A stretch of 64,000 bases of DNA from Nezara viridula. Lineage: Eukaryota > Arthropoda > Insecta > Hemiptera > Pentatomidae. Below, in pieces: positions 34,099 to 42,705 of the stretch (the stretch's first letter is position 1; the number at the start of each line of letters is the position of its first letter). The notes under the pieces were generated by a model that was given only the letters and a program-made list of their open reading frames with translations, searched no databases and was not told the origin of the DNA. A program made the position numbers and the translations under genes. The stretch is taken from positions 2,422,501-2,486,500 of the forward strand of contig OV725078.1 of the NCBI GenBank assembly GCA_928085145.1, read 5' to 3'.

Positions 34099-34260
34099 AT
34101 GGGTTTAGACTTCAGAAAGGTATATAAAGGCGTAACCGCGGACAGAAGCATCATTCCAGTGAAGATTGTTGAAGAGTGCGTATCATTGAGTGCGAGTAAT
34201 ATTATATTTCTTCAATCACTAGGCTACTACGTTCTATCATCGACATGGAAGACATATTAA
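34099..34260 (+). CDS. Small overlapping protein upstream of capsid-like gene A (53 aa)
   Basis: MGLDFRKVYKGVTADRSIIP, then VKIVEECVSLSASNIIFLQS, ending STWKTY. It shares MGLDF-KVYK at the start, a central hydrophobic SL---N--FL pattern and the C-terminal GY-VL block with the 50-residue gene at 31308-31460. It overlaps the start of the capsid-like gene by 16 nt. Intact. Function unknown. Confidence 0.7.
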   Translation: MGLDFRKVYKGVTADRSIIPVKIVEECVSLSASNIIFLQSLGYYVLSSTWKTY

Positions 34261-35480
34261 ACTTAGAGGGCAGTCCCGCGATTAGAAATTCAATCGAATG
34301 CATAGAACTTCACTCTCATCACCCCTACGCCTCGTCAAAACTTTCATCTGGTGATGAGATTCGTATCAGTTTGCAACACCAAGACTTGTACACATTACCC
34401 AGCCACAGTCTGCTCTACGTCGAAGGGAAGTTCATCCAACAAGACGGAGTGACGATTCCGAGTTTATCGAAATTGACAAACAATGCGATCGCTTACCTTT
34501 TCGATGAGATCCGATATGAGTTGAGCGGAGTAGAAGTTGATCGCGTGAAAAACCCCGGAATTACGTCTACTTTAAAAAATCTCGTTTCTCTTAGAAGAGG
34601 GCAATTTAATACCTTGACATATCAAGGATGGTGTTATCCAAATGATGAGATTACAAACTTAATATCGCCCGAAGGTGAGTTTAATGTGATAATTCCATTA
34701 GCGAAGTTGCTTGGAGTGTTCGAATATTATCCAAAGATCATGTTGAATGTGAAGCAAGAATTGATTTTAATAAGAAGCCGGCATGATGAGAATAGTTACA
34801 AAACAACAGTAACTCAAGACGTGGCTCAAGAACCGTGTAAAATAGAGATACTCAAACTATGTTGGAAGTTGCCGTATGTAACGGTCAATGAGCAACAAAA
34901 ACTGGCTCTCATGCGACACCTCAGGTTTGAAAGGACGTTCTCTATTCCTTTCCGTAGCTGGAAACTGTTTGACTATCCACTCTTGCCCACGAGCAAAAGA
35001 CAAATCTGGTCTGTTAAAACATCGAGTCAAATGGAAAAACCTCGTTACATTATTTTAGCCATTCAAACCAATAGGCAAAACAATGCTCGAAATGATTCTA
35101 GTCAATTCGATCATTGTGATCTGACAAACGTCAAGCTATATCTGAATTGTAAATCATATCCGTATATGAATTTGGATTTTTCTACAAATCGATATGCTTT
35201 GCTATATCAAATGTATATTGCGTTTCAACAGTCTTACTATGAAGATTCTCAATATGGTGAACCACCAACGAGTTGGGAAAATTTCAAGAGTAAGGCGCCT
35301 CTGGCCGTGATTGACTGCTCGAAACAAACCGAGTCTATAAAAACTGGTCTGGTTGATGTAAGACTGGAGTTTGAATCGAAAAATAATTTTCCACCGCTTA
35401 CTACGGCCTACTGTCTCATTATACATGATAGAGTTATCCAATACAATCCATTGACTGGCATAGTTCGTCGAATAGTATAA
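34245..35480 (+). CDS. Double-jelly-roll major-capsid-like protein, copy A (411 aa, intact)
   Basis: An uninterrupted frame from ATG 34245. Signature blocks: HHPYASSKLSSGDEIRISLQ, HQDLYTLPSHSLLYVEGKF, LTNNAIAYLFDEIRYELSGV, NPGITSTLKNLVSL, LNVKQELILIRSRHDENSY, IPFRSWKLFDYPLLPTSKRQ, SSQMEKPRYIILAIQT, FDHCDLTNVKLYLNCKSYPY, APLAVIDCSKQTESIKTG and IQYNPLTGIVRR. No signal peptide or membrane segment. Its position after the maturation protease and the resemblance to 'double jelly roll-like' domain proteins support a capsid role (inference). It is shorter than classical Polinton capsid proteins (usually above 500 aa), so it may be a distinct lineage or a second capsid component. Confidence 0.72.
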   Translation: MEDILNLEGSPAIRNSIECIELHSHHPYASSKLSSGDEIRISLQHQDLYTLPSHSLLYVEGKFIQQDGVTIPSLSKLTNNAIAYLFDEIRYELSGVEVDRVKNPGITSTLKNLVSLRRGQFNTLTYQGWCYPNDEITNLISPEGEFNVIIPLAKLLGVFEYYPKIMLNVKQELILIRSRHDENSYKTTVTQDVAQEPCKIEILKLCWKLPYVTVNEQQKLALMRHLRFERTFSIPFRSWKLFDYPLLPTSKRQIWSVKTSSQMEKPRYIILAIQTNRQNNARNDSSQFDHCDLTNVKLYLNCKSYPYMNLDFSTNRYALLYQMYIAFQQSYYEDSQYGEPPTSWENFKSKAPLAVIDCSKQTESIKTGLVDVRLEFESKNNFPPLTTAYCLIIHDRVIQYNPLTGIVRRIV

Positions 35481-35518
35481 AAGTAGCCGACAGCCGCTTT
35501 AGAGAATCATTTGTCAAC

Positions 35519-36015
35519 ATGGCGTCATGCATTGTAGATCTCCATAGTTTCGTGGACAATGTTTCCTAATTTATTGTTAAAGAACTCGCAGTTTTAGATT
35601 ATAACTTTTTATGCATACGTCACTGGCTTTTCAAACCACCCCAAAGATCCGATCAAATATAACTCCAAAACTGATCGTACAAATCAATAGCTATCCCACC
35701 ATTATCATAAAATTAATTGGTACGAAGGGGATGTGGAATATGATGTTCTGAACTCAGTCCTCCATGAAAATCTCAAGAAGTACGCTGTTGTCTTCGTAAA
35801 AGGACAAAAGAAAATGCACTTTCTATGCCGTTTCATCCAAAACGCAGTAATTGATCTGGAGGAACGTAAACGTCCCAGAATTGACATTTTAAAACCTCCT
35901 ATAGCAATCCGTCAATTTGTTGGCTGTCATTGCCTTGTGCATTATGGAATTCCCAAAATGTGTACAATTTATCGTGTCTATTCTCTAGCCCACTGGCTAA
36001 GGACGCATATATAAA
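35519..36015 (+). pseudogene. Virus-like-element protein X, copy A (broken)
   Basis: ATG 35519 starts MASCIVDLHSFVDNVS followed by a stop, then FIVKELAVLDYNF and HWLFKPP in the same frame. After a break near 35650-35710 the frame continues with NWYEGDVEYDVLNSVLHENL, VVFVKGQKKMHFLCRFI, KRPRID and CHCLVHYGIPKMC, ending LAHWLRTHI (stop 36013-36015). Corresponds residue-block for residue-block to the intact copy B at 29548-30054. It begins 38 nt after the capsid-like gene. Confidence 0.75.
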
Positions 36016-36337
36016 TAGCTGTTTGTTTTTGTTTATATTTAATAAAAAAAAGCTATTAAAAACTAATATAATAAATAAAATAAATAAATAAAAACAGGAA
36101 AAAAATAAAAACAGGAAAAATAAAATTAAAAACATGAAAAAATATATATAAATATAAGTATATTAATAAAAAGTTAATTGTTTTTTTTTATTACATCAAT
36201 TTTATATTGAACTTTTAAATTCCTAAAGTTGATGTTTTGTTATTTAAATTGTGCAGTTTTTTTTTAAAAGATTATTTTTCTTTTTATACATTGCTTTTGT
36301 TGATATATTATTGTTGTTAACGAATGAATGTGTGTTG
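36016..36337. other. AT-rich 3' flank of gene X, no gene seen
   Basis: Poly-A and poly-T-rich DNA between the gene X stop and the repeat module. Mirrored at 39540-39843 in the right arm. Confidence 0.7.
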
Positions 36338-36580
36338 TGGTCCCTGGCGTGGTATTAATTTACCCGTAAACCAAAGAATGTATGTGTGTGGAATGTATGT
36401 TTTGGTCACTGGCGAGGTATTAATTTACCCGCAAACCTGTATGTTATGGTCACTGGCGAGGTATTGATTTATCCGTAAACCAAAGAAAGTATGTGTACTG
36501 GTCACTGGCGAGGTATTGATTTACCCGTAAACCAAAGGAATGATTTGGTAGAAAATATTATATCAGCAACCTTCGCGAAG
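36338..36580 (-). repeat. Element module C: four ~35-bp units (reverse) and a truncated hairpin
   Basis: Units at 36338-36373, 36403-36437, 36447-36482 and 36499-36534, each beginning TGGTCACTGGCG (or close) and ending ACCCGTAAACC. The hairpin is represented only by its 'aaccttcgcgaag' side; the rest is deleted relative to the right arm. Located ~320 bp after the end of gene X, copy A. Confidence 0.88.
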
Positions 36581-36860
36581 CAGAAAGGATTAAAAACTTT
36601 GTTTACATGTGTTGGAGAAAGAATAAGCAATAAGGGATTAAAGTGTCAAAGTCCATTTACGTCAAGAGGATTAAAAGAAAGAATATTAAAGGTCATTGTT
36701 TACATATAATCTAGACAGGATTGGACGTGTCCGCAACGTAACCAAAGGTTGGCATTGTTACGATATGTTTTAAAAATTATAAGAACAAGGCCATCAATAT
36801 GAAATAAAGATTTCATAAAAGGATTACAGAAAATTCTATATAATTAATAAATTAGCTACG

Positions 36861-37520
36861 GTCACGTGACTGATCACGTGACACTGAAATGGTAAACATT
36901 GAAATGGTTATATAAAATATAACCACTAGGAAGGTTACAGGGAAAATGATGGTGACCACGTGACTGATCACCTGACCCTGAAAATGTAAACAATAAGAAG
37001 GTTATACAAAAGATAAATATTAGGAAGGTTATAATATAAAAGATAAACATTAGGAAGGTTATGGAAAAACAAAATGGCGAACAACACCCTAAGTCTCTCA
37101 AATTTCAGTAAAACAAAATAGCGGCCGGGCACACTCATCCTCCGAGAGAGGGTTGAGGAATAAAGGTGGAAGGTACAAGATCAAAAAGAATCTCATGACG
37201 TCATACAAGAAGAAAACCTCGTATCAGAAAACAAGATGGCGGTCGGGCACACTCAGCCTCCGAGGGAAGAGTGGGGGGAAAATGTGGAGGTCGCACGACC
37301 TAAAATGGGCGTGGCTAATGGCCACGTGACTAAAAAGGGGCGTGGCTAGGTAGTTAAGATAAAAGGGAGCGTGGCCTAAGGGTCACGTGACCGGCCACGT
37401 GGTGGTTAAGGCTGGCCGGAGGCCGACCGCGTGGGAGTCAAGGCTGGTTGGAGGTCCGAAAAGGCAGCGTGCCATTGTTCAAATTCAAATTCAAACTTCC
37501 CACCATGATGACGTCACTGA
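36861..37520. promoter_or_regulatory. Enhancer/promoter-like block with clustered factor motifs
   Basis: CACGTG cores at 36863, 36875, 36957, 37323, 37384 and 37396, several as full GTCACGTGAC palindromes; TGACGTCA (CRE-like) at 37196-37203 and 37509-37516; GGGCGTGGC (KLF/Sp-like) near 37307 and 37338; three ATGGCG/ATAGCGG blocks resembling YY1 sites near 37074, 37119 and 37235; and an inverted CCAAT (attgg) at ~37535. Repeated in the right arm (38030-38746). No downstream reading frame starts here in the present arrangement. Confidence 0.5.
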
Positions 37521-37559
37521 AATCCTGGCTTCTGATTGGCTGCTCAAAATGGTGCGCCA

Positions 37560-37890
37560 GCTCGCCCATTTCTTATCTACTGGCATTGTCAAGGTCTTCT
37601 GCTATTTTCAGGGTTATTCTGAGGTCAATTTGATCGGAAAGGATTTGCTGAAAGAGTTTCCAGTTGACTGGACCTCTCATGAAGGATGGTGGGGAATGTT
37701 TAGGAATAGGAGCTAGTGATACTTGGAGTATTAAATGACTGTGGTCTGAGGAAAGGTCATCAAGACGGATAACAGAATGACTGAGGGGACCTAAAGCACC
37801 GTGGATGAAGAAATCAAGGATATCAGGATTGCGGTTAGGATCAGTGGGCCAGTAGTAAACGTTGGGAATTGAGTCCCACAGAACCACGAT
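37560..37890 (-). mobile_element. Jockey LINE endonuclease fragment at the palindrome centre
   Basis: Minus-strand frame encodes NRNPDILDFFIHGALGPLSH, LDDLSSDHSHLILQ and FMRGPVNWKLFQQIL, matching the Jockey endonuclease at 41205-41420, including its Ser-Asp-His. The right palindrome arm repeats only the part at 37902-38035. The junction with element DNA lies near 37565. Confidence 0.8.
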
Positions 37891-39269
37891 TGACTGTCTG
37901 CATTCCTAAACCCTCCCCACCATCCTTCATGAGAGGTCCAGTCAACTGGAAACTCTTTCAGCAAATCCTTTCCGATCAAATTGACCTTAGAATAACCCTG
38001 ATAACAGCAGAAGACCTTGACAATGCCATTAGATAAGAAATGGGCGAGCTGGCGCAGTTTTTTGAGCAGGCAATCAGAAGCCAGGATTTCAGTGACGTCA
38101 TCATGGCGGGAAGTTTGAATTTGAATTTGAACAATGGTACGCTGCCTTTTCGGACCTCCAACCAGCCTTGACTCCCACGCGGTCGGCCTCCGGCCAGCCT
38201 TAACCACCACGTGGCCGGTCACGTGACCCTTAGGCCACGCTCCCTTTTATCTTAACTACCTAGCCACGCCCCTTTTTAGTCACGTGACCATTAGCCACGC
38301 CCATTTTCGGTCGTGCGACCTCCACATTTTCTCCCCACTCTTCCCTCGGAGGCTGAGTGTGCCCGACCGCCATCTTGTTTTCTGATACGAGGTTTTCTTC
38401 TTGTATGACGTCATGAGATACTTTTTGATCTTGTACCTCCCACCTTTATTCCTCAACCCTCTCTCGGAGGATTAGTGTGCCCGGCCGCCATTTTGTTTTA
38501 CTGAAATTTGAGAGACTTAGGCTGTTGTTCGCCATTTTGTTTTTCCATAACCTTCCTAATGTTTATCTTTTATATTATAACCTTCCTAATATTTATCTTT
38601 TGTATAACCTTCTTATTGTTTACATTTTCAGGGTCACGTGATCAGTCACGTGGTCACCATCATTTTCCCTGTAACCTTCCTAGTGGTTATATTTTATATA
38701 ACCTTCTCAATGTTTACCTTTTCAGTGTCACGTGATCAGTCACGTGACCGTAGCTAATTTATTAATACATAGAATTTTCTGTAATCCTTTTATGAAATCC
38801 TTATTTCATATTGATGGCCTTGTTCTCATAATTTTTAAAACATATCGTAACAATGCCAACCTTTGGTTACGTTGCGGACACGTCCAATCCTGTCTAGATT
38901 ATATGTAAACAATGACCTTTAATACTCTTACTTTTAATCCTCTTGACGTAAATGGACTTTGACACTTTAATCCCTTATTGCTTATTCTTTCTCCAACACA
39001 TGTAAACAAAGTTTTTAATCCTTTCTTATCTAATTATAAACATGGACTTTGATCTTTTAATACTCGAAACATCTTTATCTGTCTGTAAACACGTTTGATC
39101 ATGTTACGGAATGTTCCATCCTGTATAGATTATGTGTAAACAATGACTTTGAATTTTTAATCATCTACCAATTAAACATTTCATGAAAATATAATCTCAG
39201 AAATAAACCTTGATAGTTTTATGATTAGTTGCACTCATCTTAGTTTTCTAAATATAATTTAGAATTAAG

Positions 39270-39539
39270 CCTTCCCACCACGTCAAGGTATGAGTGCTTC
39301 GCGAAGGTTGCTGATATAATATTTTCTACCAAATCATTCCTTTGGTTTACGGGTAAATCAATACCTCGCCAGTGACCAGTACACATACTTTCTTTGGTTT
39401 ACGGATAAATCAATACCTCGCCAGTGACCATAATATACAGGTTTGCGGGTAAATTAATACCTCGCCAGTGACCAAAACATACATTCCACACACATACATT
39501 CTTTGGTTTACGGGTAAATTAATACCACGCCAGGGACCA
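39270..39539 (+). repeat. Element module D: complete hairpin and four ~35-bp units
   Basis: Hairpin CCTTC-CCACC-ACGTCAA-GGTAT-N9-GC-GAAGG (39270-39307), then units at 39344-39378, 39396-39430, 39440-39474 and 39505-39539. Mirror of module C. Confidence 0.88.
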
Positions 39540-39843
39540 CAACACACATTCATTCGTTAACATCAATAATATATCAACAAAAGCTATGTATAAAAAGAAA
39601 AATAATCTTATAAAAAAAAAAACTGCACAATTTAAATAACAAAAACATCAACTTTAGGAACTTAAAAGTTCAATATAAAATTGATGTAATAAATCAAAAC
39701 AATTAACTTTTTTTTAATATACTTATATTTATATATATTTTTTATTTTATTTTTTTCCTGTTTTTATTTATTTATTTATTTTATTATATTAGTTTTTTTA
39801 ATAGTTTTTTTTTTATTAAATATAAACAAAAACAAACAGCTAT

Positions 39844-40143
39844 TTATATATGCGTCCTTAGCCAGTGGGCTAGAGAATAGACACGATAAATTGTACATAT
39901 TTTGGGAATTCCATAATGCACGAGGCAATGACAGCCAACAAATTGACGGATTGCTATAGGAGGTTTTAAACTGTCAATTCTGGGACGATTACGTTCCTCC
40001 AGATCAATTACTGCGCTTTGGATGAAACGGCGGAGAAAGTGCATTTTCTTTTGTCCTTTTACGAAGACAACAGCGTACTTCTTGAGATTTTCATGGAGGA
40101 CTGAGTTCAGAAGATTATATTCCACATACCCTTCGTACCAATT
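39844..40143 (-). pseudogene. Protein X, partial copy in the palindrome right arm
   Basis: Minus-strand frame NWYEGYVEYNLLNSVLHENL, VVFVKGQKKMHFLRRFI, NRPRID ... LAHWLRTHI, stop at 39844. Nearly identical to copy A at 35715-36015; the N-terminal half is absent because the arm ends here. Confidence 0.85.
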
Positions 40144-41643
40144 CGTACGATTCGTACCAATCGTACGATGTGTGAAGTGTGGACAGCAACACAGGTCTGA
40201 GTAATGCACCAAGCCTAGGCAAACACCTGCAGTGTGCGAACTGTGCTATCTCGAACACCCAGCTAATTACAAGAGATGCCAATTTTATAAAATCTTGAAA
40301 TCAAGAACACAGGCAGCACTGAGACAGGAAGAGACCTCCAGGACCCCCAGACCACCAAGATAACCCTAAAGACGTGTGAACAATGAAGTGTCCTATGCCG
40401 AAATTTTAGGAGAGATAGAAAAGTCAACTCAACCTCAGACCCGGCTGCAAACTCAACAACAACCGCTTTATCGACCACCCCAACATAAGAATGAAGTCCC
40501 AAAAGTCCAGTCCTCACCAAATGTCTCACATTACTCCCCCTAACAATTCCAGTGACTTAACCAGTCTCCTAACACTATCATTTCTCTCCGAGATCAAACC
40601 TCTCATCACCCCGCTCATCTCCCTACTGACAAATGTCATAGCTAATCTTATCCCACCGCCAAGAATTCCTTAAATGTCCTAAACACATTTCTTTTCCATT
40701 CTCCTCTGGAATGCGAATGATGTTCAAAACCACATCAACGAGCTAACTTTCTAGAGAAAAATAACATTGGCATATCTCTAATAACTGAGACCAGACTAAC
40801 TAACAAACAACAGTTTAACTTACCTGGTTACAAGATTTATCGAAAAGACCATCCTGGTGGAACAGCACATGCAGGAATTGCTGTCATCTCCCACCATTTT
40901 TATACTCTACATAATTTCCTACAAATCTCAGCAATAACAATTCAAACCTCACTTTTCCCTGTTACAGTTGTCGCAGCATACCCTCCACCCAAAAAAGCAA
41001 TACCTGAACCTAACTTCATTGCTTATCTCAATTTCTTGGGACACCGTTTCCTTATAGGTGCAGATCTTAATGCAAAACATCAGCAATGGGATGCCAGAAC
41101 CACGAATTCCCGCGGACGAACATTGCTGTATGCTCTTAATTCCCATAATAGCAATATCATTTTTCCTGATACTCCTAAATACTGGCTAACAGATCATATC
41201 CGTGATCCTAACCTTCTTGACTTTTTCATTCACAAAGGTCTAGGGCCGCTAAATTTCTCAATTTCACTGCTCGATGACCATTCCTCAGACCATAGTCCGC
41301 TAAATCTAACCCTTTCAGCATCTCCTATCCCCAAATTATCTCCTCACTCATTCATCAGAGGCCCAACCAACTGTAACCTTTTTCGCCAAACAATAATAGA
41401 TGCAATAGACCTCAGAGTATCCCTAAAAATCGCTCACAAGACCTAGATAATGCAATGAGTTCCTTCACCACCTTGATCCAACAAGCATTCTGGAACGCAT
41501 CCTCGCCACTCCCCACCAAAAAATACCTTAAAAAGAATCATTTGCCCCAAAACCTTACTGACCTTATTAGATCCAACCGCCAATCTAGTACCCTCTGTCA
41601 AAGAACCAAGCATCCTGAAGATCGGAATCTATACAATTTCTAT
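40144..41643 (+). mobile_element. Jockey LINE: end of ORF1 (zinc knuckles) and ORF2 endonuclease
   Basis: From ~40166 CVKCGQQHRSE-C and CELCYLEHPANYKRC form the Jockey ORF1 zinc knuckles (one Gln codon is now TAG), followed by the ORF1 tail with QPQTRLQTQQQPLYRPPQ. ORF2 begins near 40700 with an endonuclease: ISLITETRL, DLNAKHQQWDARTTNSRGR, PNLLDFFIHKGLGPLNFS and LLDDHSSDHSPLN (Ser-Asp-His). Frame 41036-41446 is the best preserved. It continues after the insertion at 41644 into the RT at 42706. Confidence 0.85.
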
Positions 41644-42705
41644 TTGTTGGGGCCGGGGTATTTCAAAATTAAAACACAAACACTTCCCACGTGAGGTTCC
41701 TCAAAGGTGTGGAAAATTTCAGTAAAATTAAAAATGTGGGAAGTAGAGAAATAAAAGGAGTGAAAATGAGACCTGTAAAACGTGAAAAATGCATGCACAT
41801 CAAAACATTAAAATAAAATATTCAATTAATTAAAAAATGGAAAATGAAAAATCCCCTTCTAAATGTTTACAACATTTATTGATGTAAAAGATAAAAAAAC
41901 AAATGAGAAGAAAAAAATTATTCGAAATGCAGTGAAATAAAATAAAACAAATACAATATTTAGTGGAAAATAAAAACAAATTGTCCCTCAAAAACAAAAC
42001 ATAAATAAAAAACTTCTATAATAAAGATTAAATTAAGACAGAAAAAAATAACTTCAAGAGAACAAAATCAGATTTCGAGAATAAAATTAATCAAAAGGAA
42101 AAAAATTGAGAGTTCATTTAACTTTAAATAATAATTTAGCGAGAAAACCCAAATTAATATTTAAATGTCCCATGGTGATAGTGAGAATAAAAACGTTCCA
42201 AGTTGGAGAATCTTCTTCCAAATAGGTTTACCTTATACGATGTGAAGTCGATGTTGGGGAGTATTGAACTGATATCCCATCGATCTCGATCGACGACTGC
42301 AGCGGCGCCAAACAGCTGATGTTCGAAAATGGCGCTAGACTGTTGGGAGGTGAGTCGAGGTGAAGTGAGTCTGGACTAGTGGGGGTAGATGTCCACTACA
42401 CGTCTATTGTCAATAAAGGTTACTTCCAGACTGAAGACCTGGCAGTATTATCGCAGTATTTTGGTGTGTTAATCCCTAAGACAGGGTATTACTGCCGGGT
42501 TGGAGCGGATACATAAACGCGATAACACATCGCAAACGAAGCCAAATATACAAACAATATAAACTTAAATATATTTCTGAGACAATTGTCCCTCAGTTTT
42601 TACCCCCCAAAAAATGAACATTTTATTGTTAACACTTAAAAAGGGGTAAGTGGTGCGAAAAACAATAATGAAAAAACTAAAGATATGTGTGTATGCGGCG
42701 TTAGC
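41644..42705. mobile_element. ~1.06-kb insertion in the Jockey element, unclassified (possible solo LTR)
   Basis: Jockey ORF2 stops at NLYNFY (41643) and resumes at NRLEKNW (42715). The flanks ACAATTTCTA (41633-41642) and ACAATTCCTA (42706-42715) look like a ~10-bp duplication with one mismatch. The insert begins TTGTTGGGGCC, is AT-rich, has AATAAA near 42411 and no protein-like ORF. TG...CA-like ends and a poly-A signal are compatible with an LTR, but the duplication length is not, so the class is open. Confidence 0.45.

Larger units (their letters stand above)
35715..37707. repeat. Left arm of a 4.4-kb imperfect palindrome
   Basis: Reverse-complement match to 37902-40143. From outside to inside: the end of gene X, AT-rich 3' flank, module with four units, a promoter-like block rich in CACGTG, and a Jockey endonuclease scrap. 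It lacks ~250 bp present in the right arm at the hairpin (near 36580). The 194-bp centre (37708-37901) is Jockey sequence contiguous with the left arm. Confidence 0.93.
37902..40143. repeat. Right arm of the 4.4-kb imperfect palindrome
   Basis: Mirror image of 35715-37707, with scattered substitutions and an extra ~250 bp around 39030-39300 that preserves the complete hairpin missing from the left arm. Ends in the middle of gene X, directly beside Jockey ORF1 sequence. Confidence 0.93.

Noticed and set aside
36338..36534. Regularly spaced ~35-bp repeats resembling a CRISPR array
   Set aside because: Spacers are short, unequal and similar to one another, repeats are imperfect, and the sequence is eukaryotic; they are part of the element module.
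37387..38222. MTGHVVVKAGRRP-type ORFs in both arms
   Set aside because: Open by chance across the promoter-like block and antisense Jockey sequence; they change family midway.
36874..38735. 75-aa Phe/Ile-rich ORFs present in both palindrome arms
   Set aside because: They read through AT-rich repeats of the element flank in antisense and have no start context or homologue; duplicated only because the arms are.
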